This document shows positions 1 through 7,208 of a stretch of DNA of 18,615 nt, piece by piece. Every line of letters begins with the position of its first letter. Within the stretch, counting starts at the first letter, position 1. Position numbers and translations under genes: made by a program. The DNA is taken from contig JBEKNT010000095.1 of NCBI GenBank assembly GCA_049522565.1, positions 1 through 18,615 on the forward strand, in the 5' to 3' direction. The notes under the pieces were generated by a model that saw only the letters and a list, made by a program, of their open reading frames with translations, was not told where the DNA came from and did not search any database. The DNA is from JASHVB01 sp049522565. GTDB taxonomy: Bacteria; Pseudomonadota; Alphaproteobacteria; Acetobacterales; Acetobacteraceae.

Positions 1-856
1 GATGGCGTTCAACGAGGAGATCGTCATCCGCGCCGCCGCCGCCTGCCGTATTCCGCTGATCTCCGCGGTGGGCCACGAGACCGACACCACGCTGATCGAC
101 TTCGCCTCCGACCGCCGCGCGCCCACGCCCACCGCCGCGGCGGAACTGGCAGTGCCGGCGCGCGCCGACCTGGTGGCCGACCTGGAGCACAAGGCGGCCC
201 GGCTGATCGGCGGCCTCAATCGCATCGCGCAGGACCGCCGCCTGCGCCTGTCGCGCGCCGAACGCGGCCTGCCGGACCTGCCGGCATTGCTCGGCACCGC
301 GCGGCAGCGGCTGGACGACCGCGCCGAGCGCCTGTTGCTCGCTCTGCCCAACCTGGTGGACCGCCGCCGCACTGCGCTGGTGGCGGTGGAGCGCCGGTTG
401 CCGGACCTGCCGGCGATGATCCTGGCCTGGCGCGAGAGGGTGCAGGAACGCGGCGTGCGGCTGATCCTGGCACTGCCGAACTTGGTAGCAACGCGACGGT
501 CCACGCTCGACCTCTGCGGGCATAAGCTCGTTGCCTGCTTACGCCAGGCCGTGGCTGCTATCCACAACCGCGCGAATCGCACGCTGGGTCGGCTGAGCGA
601 CTCGCCGCTACGGGGCGCACTGCGCGAAGCTCGGGCGCGGCTGGACGGAGTGGGGGCGCGGCTCGAATCGGTGTCGCCGCTGGCGGTGCTGCAACGTGGC
701 TACGCGCTGGTCTCCGACCCGGCCGGACATCCGCTGACCAGCGCTGCCGCCGTGAAGCCGGGTGCGCGCCTGAAGCTGCGCTTCGCCGACGGAGCGGTGG
801 ATGCGACGGCGGATGGCGGCCGAAAGATGGACCGGCAGGGGCAGTTGCCGCTGTGA
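1..856 (+). CDS. xseA: Exodeoxyribonuclease VII large subunit, 3' part
   Basis: This is the C-terminal 284 residues of XseA, the large subunit of exonuclease VII, which degrades single-stranded DNA in both directions in the cytoplasm together with XseB. The gene runs off the left edge; the ATG at base 2 is an internal Met inside the conserved stretch AFNEE, not a start. Visible family features are the conserved block with GHETDTTLIDFASDRRAPTP (residues 24-43) and the C-terminal QRGYALV element. Between them is a long helical, Arg/Leu-rich region expected to form the coiled-coil that binds XseB. Within it, a 43-residue unit occurs twice in tandem (about 83-125 and 126-168), each copy carrying LPDLPA and LALPNLV. 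No xseB is visible nearby. The family assignment is firm; the reading frame enters at base 2. Confidence 0.95.
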   Translation, partial: MAFNEEIVIRAAAACRIPLISAVGHETDTTLIDFASDRRAPTPTAAAELAVPARADLVADLEHKAARLIGGLNRIAQDRRLRLSRAERGLPDLPALLGTARQRLDDRAERLLLALPNLVDRRRTALVAVERRLPDLPAMILAWRERVQERGVRLILALPNLVATRRSTLDLCGHKLVACLRQAVAAIHNRANRTLGRLSDSPLRGALREARARLDGVGARLESVSPLAVLQRGYALVSDPAGHPLTSAAAVKPGARLKLRFADGAVDATADGGRKMDRQGQLPL

Positions 857-1020
857 AAGCGAGCACGACTGCGCCGACGGTGAAGCGGCTCGCAGGACAT
901 GGACCCGAGTGCGCGGGCGCAGATGACCAGCATCGTCCGCGAACCGGAAGCTGATATTGCGGCCTGTGGGATACCAACGCGCTGCCTGACAGGACCGCCT
1001 GACATGAGAGAGGGGAGGGG
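857..1020. other. Spacer between xseA and the nitronate monooxygenase gene
   Basis: These 164 bases hold no gene I can support. The last 15 bases carry a strong purine-rich ribosome-binding site (GAGAGGGGAGGGG) directly before the next ATG. A 41-codon open frame starts at 904 but has no ribosome-binding site and no recognisable family. No clear terminator follows xseA. Confidence 0.6.
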
Positions 1021-2172
1021 ATGAACAGCCGCCTTTGCACCACCTTGGGCATTGACTTCCCGCTCTTCGCGTTCAGCCATTGCCGCGACGTCGTCGCCGC
1101 GGTCGGTAGGGCCGGCGGCTTCGGCGTGTTCGGCGCCGCGAGTTTTTCCCCCGATGAGCTGGAGACCGAACTCCGCTGGATCGACGCCCATATCGACGGC
1201 CGCCCCTACGGCGTCGATCTGCTCATTCCCGAAAACCTCGCCATCCGCACCGCGGCCGGTACCACCGCGCGCGACGCCGCCGCACAAATTCCGGAGCAGC
1301 ACCGGCGGTTCGTCGCGGACCTGCTGCGGCGGTTCGACATCGATCCTACCCGCCCGATCGCCAGCACTGCTCTGGCGAATGCCGACGCACCGGTGCCGTT
1401 CCAGCGCGACACCACCGAGCAGCTTATGGACGTGGCGTTCCGTCATCCGATCCGGCTGATTGCCAACGCGCTGGGTGTGCCGCCGCCGTCGATGCTGCAA
1501 CGCGCCCGCGCGCACGGCATTCCCTGCGCCGCGCTGGTCGGCGCGAAGGAGCATGCGGTGCGCCAAGCGGGGGCCGGGGTGGACATCATCGTCGCGCAGG
1601 GCACCGAGGCGGGCGGCCATTGCGGCGAGGTCTCCACCATGGTGCTGATCCCCGAAGTGGTGCGGGCCCTGCGTGCCATGGGCAGCACGATCCCGGTGCT
1701 GGCGGCGGGCGGCATCATGACGGGGCGGCAGATGGCGGCCGGGATGGCGATGGGCGCGGCCGGTGCCTGGACCGGCTCGGTCTGGCTCGCCACATCGGAA
1801 GCGGAAACCAGCGAGGTGTTCCGCGAGAAGATGGTGGCGGCGCGCTCGCGCGACACGCTGCGCTCGCGGTGCCGCACCGGCAAGCCGGCGCGCCAGTTGC
1901 GCTCGGCATGGACCGACGCCTGGGACGCGCCGGACAGTCCCGGAACATTGCCGATGCCGTTGCAGAGTCTGCTGTCGGGACCGGCTATGAAGCGCATCGA
2001 CGCGGCGGTGGCGGCCGGCAACGACAAGGCCCGCGCCCTGGTGAACTATTATGTCGGCCAGGGCGTTGGACTGGTGCAGGACGTGCGCTCCTGCCGCGCG
2101 GTGGTGCAGGATTTCATGACCGAATTCGCCGAGGCATTGGAAGATTTGCAAACTCTGGCGGCCGGGTTGTAG
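1021..2172 (+). CDS. Nitronate monooxygenase (2-nitropropane dioxygenase family)
   Basis: This is a 383-residue FMN-dependent TIM-barrel enzyme of the nitronate monooxygenase family. Such enzymes oxidise alkyl nitronates, for example propionate-3-nitronate, to carbonyl compounds and nitrite. Visible features are the N-terminal LGIDFPLFAF and GGFGVFGA segments (beta-1 and the glycine-rich turn), GTEAGGHCGEVSTMVLIPEVV near 190-210 with the AGGH motif typical of the family, and VLAAGGIMTGRQMAAGMAMGA with GSVWLAT near 225-260, which bind the FMN phosphate. Length is slightly above the usual 320-370 residues. The ATG at 1021 sits directly after a strong GGGGAGGGG ribosome-binding site. It is co-directional with xseA upstream and a small lipoprotein gene downstream, but the context does not name a substrate. 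Many family members act on unknown substrates, so the family call is firmer than the reaction. Confidence 0.9.
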   Translation: MNSRLCTTLGIDFPLFAFSHCRDVVAAVGRAGGFGVFGAASFSPDELETELRWIDAHIDGRPYGVDLLIPENLAIRTAAGTTARDAAAQIPEQHRRFVADLLRRFDIDPTRPIASTALANADAPVPFQRDTTEQLMDVAFRHPIRLIANALGVPPPSMLQRARAHGIPCAALVGAKEHAVRQAGAGVDIIVAQGTEAGGHCGEVSTMVLIPEVVRALRAMGSTIPVLAAGGIMTGRQMAAGMAMGAAGAWTGSVWLATSEAETSEVFREKMVAARSRDTLRSRCRTGKPARQLRSAWTDAWDAPDSPGTLPMPLQSLLSGPAMKRIDAAVAAGNDKARALVNYYVGQGVGLVQDVRSCRAVVQDFMTEFAEALEDLQTLAAGL

Positions 2173-2213
2173 CGGCCGCCCGGTTGTGTGGCCGGTTCCA
2201 GGAGTAACGCCCG

Positions 2214-2468
2214 ATGCGCGAACCAGACTCGCAGCGCGAACCACGATCCGATCAGGGCAGCCGCTTCGGAATCCGAGCCCTTCACCGGCTGGCTTTCCTG
2301 CTGGCCGTCAGCGCGTGGCTCGCGGCCTGCAACACGCCGGTGGGTGTGGCGCCGAATTTGCGCGGTACCTACTGGGAGCATGCCTTGGTAACGAACCCGA
2401 ACGGCGGTGGCCCGCAGATCGTCATCTGGGGCCCCCCAGATCCATTCGTTCCCAGTCCTCGGGACTGA
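2214..2468 (+). CDS. Small predicted lipoprotein
   Basis: This 84-residue protein of unknown function has an Arg-rich n-region (residues 1-25), a hydrophobic core LAFLLAVSAWLAAC and a lipobox L-A-A-C with the lipidated Cys at residue 39. After processing, a 46-residue mature peptide starting CNTPVGVAPN would be tethered to the inner or outer membrane. It contains Gly/Pro-rich segments (NPNGGG, GPPDPFVP). The start is supported by AGGAG at 2200-2204, about nine bases before the ATG. The n-region is unusually long for a signal peptide, so a downstream start cannot be excluded. It lies 41 bases after the monooxygenase gene and 58 bases before the next gene. I do not recognise the family. The lipoprotein call rests only on the signal sequence. 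Confidence 0.65.
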   Translation: MREPDSQREPRSDQGSRFGIRALHRLAFLLAVSAWLAACNTPVGVAPNLRGTYWEHALVTNPNGGGPQIVIWGPPDPFVPSPRD

Positions 2469-2526
2469 CGGGGAGCGTCAGGCTGTGGCGCGCCAGGACG
2501 TCACGGAAACGGCGAAAGGAAGCAGC

Positions 2527-3555
2527 ATGGCTCTGCCGCGGCACGCGTTCGCCACCTATCGCACGATCGACATGCATACCGCGGGCGAGCCGGTTCGCAT
2601 CGTGCTGGAGGGCTTTCCGCAACCGCGGGGCGCGTCGGTGCTGGCGAAGCGTGCCGACGCCATGGCGCGGTTGGACGTGCACCGGCGCCGGCTGATGCTG
2701 GAACCGCGCGGTCACGCCGAGATGTATGGCGCGCTACCGGTCACCGCCTCGGTGCCGGGGGCTGCCTTTGGCGTGCTGTTCATGCATCACTCCGGATTCA
2801 GTACGATGTGCGGCCACGCAACGATCGCGCTCGGACGCTGGGCGGTGGATAGTGGACGTGCGGCGTTGCACGAGGGGCGCGCCGACTTCGTGCTGGAATG
2901 TCCGTGCGGCCCGGTCGATGTGCATGTCACCGAGGGTGGCGCGCGCGTCGCCTTCGACAGTGTGCCTGGTTTCGCTGCGGCGCTCGATCTGATGGTGGAC
3001 GTGCCGGACCTCGGGCACGTGCTGTGCGATATCGGCTATGGCGGCGCGTTCTACGCGGTATTGCCGGCATCGCGGCTGGGGATCGATCTCGCGGTCACGC
3101 CGATCAGCGAACAGCGTGCGGCGGCGCGCGCGGTCACCGACGCCATCCGCGCGCAGCACACCGTGCGGCATCCGACAGAGCAGGCGCTGGGTTTCCTGTA
3201 TGGCACTATCCTGACCGACGAGACGCCGCGGCATGACGGCATAAGTCGCAACCTGTGTGTCTTCGGCGAGGGACAGATCGATCGCAGTCCGACCGGCAGC
3301 GGAGTCACCGCGCGCCTCGTCGTGGACGCCACGCGCGGCCTGGTCCGGCCGGGCGAGCAACGGTGTTTTGCGGGTCCCACCGGCGTGCCGTTCACCGGAG
3401 AGATCGTTGCGGAGCAGTACCTGGGGGATCGGCAGGCGTTCCGCGTGCGGGTGTCCGGTAGCGCGTTCTACAGCGGCAGCGCGACGTTCATCGTGGAGGC
3501 CGGCGACGCGTTGCAGGACGGCTTCGACCTCGACGCCGCCGCATGTGGGACGTAG
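2527..3555 (+). CDS. Trans-3-hydroxy-L-proline dehydratase (proline racemase family)
   Basis: This is a 342-residue proline-racemase-fold protein. The first catalytic cysteine is present in MCGHATIALG (Cys95). At the second catalytic position, where racemases and 4-hydroxyproline epimerases carry Cys in DRSPCGTG, this protein has DRSPTGSG (Thr256). In the characterised family, the Cys/Thr pair marks trans-3-hydroxy-L-proline dehydratase, which converts trans-3-hydroxy-L-proline to delta1-pyrroline-2-carboxylate. Other family landmarks are IDMHTAGEPVRIV (14-26), the DIGYGGAFYAVLP segment near 168-180, and HDGISRNLCVFGEGQIDR before the second site. An in-frame ATG lies 120 bases upstream, but the start at 2527 has an AAAGGA ribosome-binding site and matches the usual N-terminus. 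No pyrroline-2-carboxylate reductase is seen nearby. Other 3-hydroxyproline-like substrates are possible. Confidence 0.88.
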   Translation: MALPRHAFATYRTIDMHTAGEPVRIVLEGFPQPRGASVLAKRADAMARLDVHRRRLMLEPRGHAEMYGALPVTASVPGAAFGVLFMHHSGFSTMCGHATIALGRWAVDSGRAALHEGRADFVLECPCGPVDVHVTEGGARVAFDSVPGFAAALDLMVDVPDLGHVLCDIGYGGAFYAVLPASRLGIDLAVTPISEQRAAARAVTDAIRAQHTVRHPTEQALGFLYGTILTDETPRHDGISRNLCVFGEGQIDRSPTGSGVTARLVVDATRGLVRPGEQRCFAGPTGVPFTGEIVAEQYLGDRQAFRVRVSGSAFYSGSATFIVEAGDALQDGFDLDAAACGT

Positions 3556-3605
3556 GACGGAACGCGCTGCGCTTTGCCGACCTATTGCACGCCAGCATCA
3601 GCGTC

Positions 3606-4433
3606 TCACCGATACGGCTGTCCGCCGAGAAAGTCCAAGACCACGCGACAGAATCCCACCGGGTCCTGTTCGAACATGACATGCGTTGCATGCGGAATCA
3701 TGGCGACGCGCGCGGCCGGCACATGGGCCGCCAGCGCGCGCAGCACGACCGGCAACGAACCCGACGTGTTGCTGCCACCGACAAACAACGTCGGCACACG
3801 GATCGCCTCCGCATCGGCACGCGTATAGGGCCGGCGTTGCTCGTTCACCTGACCGAGCAACGTGTGTGCGTTGTCGCGTAGTTCTTGCTGAGCCGCGGCG
3901 GGGAGCGCACGCCATGCGCCATCGCCGTCGATCCGATCGACGAACAAGGCCAGCCCGCCGTCGATGTCGCCGGCGGCGATCTTCTCCGCCGCCGCGACGA
4001 CATGCGTGCGCAATGGAGGCAGTGATCCGGGGGCGACACCGGATGGCGCCAGTGATGCATCCAGGTCGCCGCCGGGTTCTGCCAGGACCAGCCTGCCAAG
4101 CAGGTCCGGCCGCTGCTGTGCGACGCGGAAGGCGATGTGGCCGCCGCGCGAATGGCCCATCAGGTGCACCTTCGGCGTGCCCAGCGCCTCGATGAACGCG
4201 ATCACGTCGGCGCTGTGCTGGTCGATGGTGAAGCCGCCGCCGACGCCATCCCAGTGCTCCGGGAAAAATCGCCGCAGGCTCACCGCAACGACGCGGTGCC
4301 GCTGCGACAACGGCCCGAGCACCGAGGACCACACGCGGAAATCGGACAGCGAGCCGTGCACGCAAACCAGCGTCTCGCCTTGCCCGACTTCGATATAGGC
4401 CATGTCGTAGCCGTTCACGCGGTGATGCAGCAT
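3606..4433 (-). CDS. Alpha/beta hydrolase
   Basis: This is a 275-residue cytosolic alpha/beta-hydrolase-fold protein with no signal peptide. The oxyanion-hole motif is VCVHGS (residues 23-28). The nucleophile elbow is GHSRGG with Ser95, and the catalytic His is probably His251 in IPHATHVMFEQDP. At the usual acid position after strand beta-7 the sequence reads VGGSNTSGS, with Asn222 instead of Asp. Glu119 in VLAEPGG after strand beta-6 is a candidate alternative acid, as in some related hydrolases. It is the last gene of the minus-strand block. Its GGAGGGAGA ribosome-binding site lies in the 18 bases after the threonine aldolase stop codon, so the two are almost certainly co-transcribed. The substrate is unknown; an ester or lactone hydrolase is likely. 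It converges with the dehydratase gene across a 50-base gap. Confidence 0.88.
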   Translation of the reverse strand: MLHHRVNGYDMAYIEVGQGETLVCVHGSLSDFRVWSSVLGPLSQRHRVVAVSLRRFFPEHWDGVGGGFTIDQHSADVIAFIEALGTPKVHLMGHSRGGHIAFRVAQQRPDLLGRLVLAEPGGDLDASLAPSGVAPGSLPPLRTHVVAAAEKIAAGDIDGGLALFVDRIDGDGAWRALPAAAQQELRDNAHTLLGQVNEQRRPYTRADAEAIRVPTLFVGGSNTSGSLPVVLRALAAHVPAARVAMIPHATHVMFEQDPVGFCRVVLDFLGGQPYR

Positions 4434-4451
4434 AGGCGTTCTCCCTCCGTG

Positions 4452-5483
4452 TCAGCTTCCGATAATCGCGGCGAGCACATCGGCGGCGTGCCGGCACTGC
4501 GCCGCGCTGACGTTCAGATGGGTCACGGCGCGCACGGTCCGGGCGGCAAAAGCCGAAACCAGCACGCCGCGTTCCAGCGCCTGCCGCACGATGCCAGCGG
4601 CGTCCGGCAGTGCCGCCGGAAGGTGGAAGATCACGATGTTGCTTTGCACCGTCGCGAGGTCGATCTGTGCCCGCGTGCCGGCAAGACGCTCGGCCAGGAT
4701 CCGCGCGTTGGCATGATCCTCCGCCAGGCGCGCCATGTTGTGCTCCAGCGCGTAAAGGCCGGCGGCGGCGAGAATGCCGGACTGGCGCATCGCGCCGCCG
4801 AACATGCGCCGCGCCCGTACCGCTCGGGCGATATCTGCCTTGCGGCCGGCTACCAGGCTGCCGACCGGGCAGCCGAGACCCTTGGACAGCGCGACCGACA
4901 CCACGTCGAACGGCGCGGCCAGTTCAGCCAGCGAGCGCCCACTGGCGATCGCGGCGTTGAACAGACGCGCGCCGTCGAGATAGCTCGCCAACCCGAGTTC
5001 GCGCGCGGTGCGGCAGATCTCGACTGCTGTGTCCTGCGGGAAGACCACGCCGCCGCCACGGTTGTGCGTGTTCTCGATCGCTACCAGCGTGGTGGGCGGA
5101 AACACGATATGGCCTTGTGGCTTGCAGGCGGCACGCAGATCGGCCGCGGAAAACAACCCGCCGCTGCCGACGGTCGTGAACTGCACGCCGGAATTGGCGG
5201 CGGCTGCGCCGGATTCGTGCCACACCACATGCGCTTCCTCGCCGACGATGACGTCATCGCCCGGACGGGTCAGCAGCTTCAGGCCGATCTGGTTGGCCAT
5301 CGTGCCGCTGGGCACGAACAGCGCGGCTTCCTTGCCGAGCGCTTCGGCGATGCGCTCCTGCAACTGGTTGACGGAGGGGTCCTCGCCATACTGGTCGTCG
5401 CCGACCGGCGCCCGCGCCATCGCCGCGCGCATCGCCTCCGAGGGCAGCGTTACCGTATCCGAACGCAGGTCGATGCGATCCAT
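4452..5483 (-). CDS. ltaE: Low-specificity L-threonine aldolase
   Basis: This 343-residue PLP enzyme has the full signature of L-threonine aldolases, which cleave L-threonine or L-allo-threonine to glycine and acetaldehyde and also act on other beta-hydroxy-amino acids. Visible elements are the N-terminal DLRSDTVTLPSEAMR, GDDQYGEDPSV (28-38), FVPSGTMANQ (56-65), the PLP-stacking His in EEAHVVWHE (His85), IENTHN (137-142), LDGARLFNA (169-177) and the Schiff-base lysine in VALSKGLGCPVGS (Lys201). Length is normal for the family. A GGGAG ribosome-binding site precedes the ATG. It lies 34 bases after the carboxymuconolactone-decarboxylase-like gene and 18 bases before the hydrolase gene, all on the same strand. 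In this block it may serve a pathway-specific beta-hydroxy-amino acid rather than general glycine supply. Confidence 0.93.
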   Translation of the reverse strand: MDRIDLRSDTVTLPSEAMRAAMARAPVGDDQYGEDPSVNQLQERIAEALGKEAALFVPSGTMANQIGLKLLTRPGDDVIVGEEAHVVWHESGAAAANSGVQFTTVGSGGLFSAADLRAACKPQGHIVFPPTTLVAIENTHNRGGGVVFPQDTAVEICRTARELGLASYLDGARLFNAAIASGRSLAELAAPFDVVSVALSKGLGCPVGSLVAGRKADIARAVRARRMFGGAMRQSGILAAAGLYALEHNMARLAEDHANARILAERLAGTRAQIDLATVQSNIVIFHLPAALPDAAGIVRQALERGVLVSAFAARTVRAVTHLNVSAAQCRHAADVLAAIIGS

Positions 5484-5517
5484 GGTCTGTCTCCCGGTTA
5501 TCCGATTGTCGCGGTCT

Positions 5518-6264
5518 TTACCGCAGCACTTGCCCGAGCGCAGCCAACGCGTTCAGCGCCGGCGGAAAGCCGCTATGCGGCGCGGTCTGGATCACTGCCT
5601 CGATCACCTCCGTCCGCGTTAGGCCGGCATTCAACGCGGACTGGCCAAACTTTGCCACCTGTTCCGGCAACCGCAGCGCGGTGAAGGCCGCGACGGCGAC
5701 CAGCGCCCGGGCGCGCCGGTCCAGTCCCGGGCGGAACCATATCTCGCCGTAGCCGTATTGGATCGCCATCGGATACAGCGCGCCGGTCACCGGATTGTCC
5801 GGCGCGGCATAACCGGACTGCGCCCGATCGCCGTGCAGTTCGCCCATCAACCTGCGGCCGCGCGCGGTGAGTTGGTCGAGCGTCGCGTCGGCGGGCGGTT
5901 CCGGCGGCCAGGGAATACCGCGCGCGGCGAGTATTTCTGCTGCCAGAGCCAGGGTTTCTTCCGAGGCGCTGAAACCGGCGTAGAGGCCGGCCTGTACCAG
6001 CACCTCGCGGATCGTTGCGGGGGACAGCGCGATATCGATCGCCGCGCCGATCAGCCGTCGTAGCGCGCGCAGCCGCGGAAACACGGCCAGCGCGGCCAGG
6101 GTGCAGATCATGCGGTCGGCCAGCGCCAAGCCGGGTCGCGACCAGATCCCGCCGAATGCCGCCTCCGTGAGCAAGGTGCCGAATCCGGGCGGCAGGTCGG
6201 GACCGCTGCCGCGCAGTTTGTCGTGCATCGCTTGGCCCTGATGGTGCAGGTCTTCACGGGTCAT
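5518..6264 (-). CDS. Two-domain carboxymuconolactone decarboxylase-like protein
   Basis: This 248-residue protein appears to contain two AhpD/carboxymuconolactone-decarboxylase-type helical units. The first is near residues 38-115 (LADRMICTLAALAVFPRLRALRRLIGAAI..IREVLVQAGLYAGF). The second is near 175-245 (LDRRARALVAVAAFTALRL..QVAKFGQSALNAGLTRTEVIEAVIQTAPHSGFPPALNAL), which keeps the TAPHSGFPPALNA motif typical of PcaC-like proteins. No CxxC of the AhpD peroxidase type is visible, so redox peroxidase activity is unlikely. A decarboxylase, isomerase or non-catalytic role fits better. Two ATGs are possible, 6270 and 6264. The AAAGGA ribosome-binding site is only about two bases from the first and eight from the second, so I chose 6264. 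It sits between the racemase-like and threonine aldolase genes on the same strand. The reaction is unknown. Confidence 0.85.
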   Translation of the reverse strand: MTREDLHHQGQAMHDKLRGSGPDLPPGFGTLLTEAAFGGIWSRPGLALADRMICTLAALAVFPRLRALRRLIGAAIDIALSPATIREVLVQAGLYAGFSASEETLALAAEILAARGIPWPPEPPADATLDQLTARGRRLMGELHGDRAQSGYAAPDNPVTGALYPMAIQYGYGEIWFRPGLDRRARALVAVAAFTALRLPEQVAKFGQSALNAGLTRTEVIEAVIQTAPHSGFPPALNALAALGQVLR

Positions 6265-6312
6265 GGGCATTTCCTTTCGGTTAAGAAACTTCTTCCGCGA
6301 GCGGGGGAGAGG

Positions 6313-7170
6313 TTAGAATATCTTCTTCCTGCGCCACTTCGCCGGCTTGTCGCGCGGATATGCCAACCCGCTGACGGAAACGCCAAGCCCTGCCAACAAC
6401 TTCGCCATGGCGATCGCCGCGCGATAGCCTTCCAGCACCGGCACCTCCCAGCCCAACGCGTGCAGCTCCCGTTGCAGGAACGGTTGCATCCAGAACGTCG
6501 CCGAGCACCCCATAATGATAACCTCGGCCCCATCATGCTCGATCGCCGCGACGGCCTCCGCGACGGACCGTTCCAGCATCTCGGACCGTGCGCCGCTTTC
6601 CGCACGCGTCTTTTCCTCGGCAATTGGCCGCACGTCCGGATTCGACACCCGCGGCAGCGGAAAATCGATGCAGCGGATCGATGCGCATTTCTCCACGCAG
6701 CGATACTGCACCACCAGATTATAATAGTGCATGTTGTGCGCTTCGGAGATATCGATCACGCTGAACTTGTTGCCCAGCAGCGCCGCGATGTGCATCTGGG
6801 CGTGCGCGCAGGCGGTGACCGGGATGTTGGTGCGCTGGCCGATCTCCCGCGCCTCGATGAAACCCGGATCGCCGCCGCCGAGCAATACGATCGCATCGTA
6901 GCGCCTGCTCTCGCAGGCCTCGCGCACGATCGGCAGGCGAGCGACGCCAACCCTTGCGAACTCCTCGCGCGTTTCCACATAGCCGTCGCCTTGCGGCGCG
7001 AGCGGGCCGGGATGCAGGTCCCAGTCCACGTCAGAGAGCAAAGGCGCGAGCTCCGCGTGGTTCATCAACTGCGCTTCCTGCCGCCCGTCGGCGGGCCGCA
7101 GGTAATGCCGCGCGCCTTCCGGAAACGAGAAAGCCTGCACCAGCAACAATCGCTTCCGTTGGTTGGTCAT
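6313..7170 (-). CDS. Asp/Glu/hydantoin racemase-family protein
   Basis: This 285-residue protein resembles the aspartate/glutamate/hydantoin racemase superfamily, cytosolic cofactor-independent enzymes that use two cysteines as acid and base. The candidate catalytic pair is Cys121 in PVTACAHAQMHIAALLG and Cys222 in EVIIMGCSATFWMQPFL. The N-terminal half also shows the strand-loop YDAIVLLGGGDPGF. Length is above the 210-250 residues usual for hydantoin racemases, with an extra N-terminal region rich in acidic and His residues. The start at 7170 has AAAGGA about eight bases upstream. The same frame stays open further upstream, but only as a shadow of the LysR gene. It starts 38 bases after the LysR stop and is probably the first metabolic gene controlled by it. 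The substrate is unknown; arylmalonate decarboxylase and maleate isomerase, relatives in the same superfamily, are alternatives. Confidence 0.82.
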   Translation of the reverse strand: MTNQRKRLLLVQAFSFPEGARHYLRPADGRQEAQLMNHAELAPLLSDVDWDLHPGPLAPQGDGYVETREEFARVGVARLPIVREACESRRYDAIVLLGGGDPGFIEAREIGQRTNIPVTACAHAQMHIAALLGNKFSVIDISEAHNMHYYNLVVQYRCVEKCASIRCIDFPLPRVSNPDVRPIAEEKTRAESGARSEMLERSVAEAVAAIEHDGAEVIIMGCSATFWMQPFLQRELHALGWEVPVLEGYRAAIAMAKLLAGLGVSVSGLAYPRDKPAKWRRKKIF

Positions 7171-7208
7171 GTCGGGTTTCCTTTGCTCCACGGACGGCAT
7201 GCTTTGCA

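Noticed and set aside
904..1029. A 41-codon plus-strand frame between xseA and the monooxygenase gene
   Set aside because: It has no ribosome-binding site, overlaps the next start, and matches no family I know.
700..2244. A 514-codon minus-strand frame opposite the nitronate monooxygenase gene
   Set aside because: The composition is typical antisense shadow in high-GC DNA (long Arg/His/Gly runs), and the plus-strand frame has clear enzyme motifs and a good ribosome-binding site.
2407..2526. A 40-residue upstream extension of the hydroxyproline dehydratase
   Set aside because: It overlaps the end of the lipoprotein gene and lacks a ribosome-binding site; the ATG at 2527 has one and fits the family start.
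4137..5684. A 515-codon plus-strand frame opposite the hydrolase and threonine aldolase genes
   Set aside because: It is His/Arg/Gln-rich antisense of two well-supported genes.
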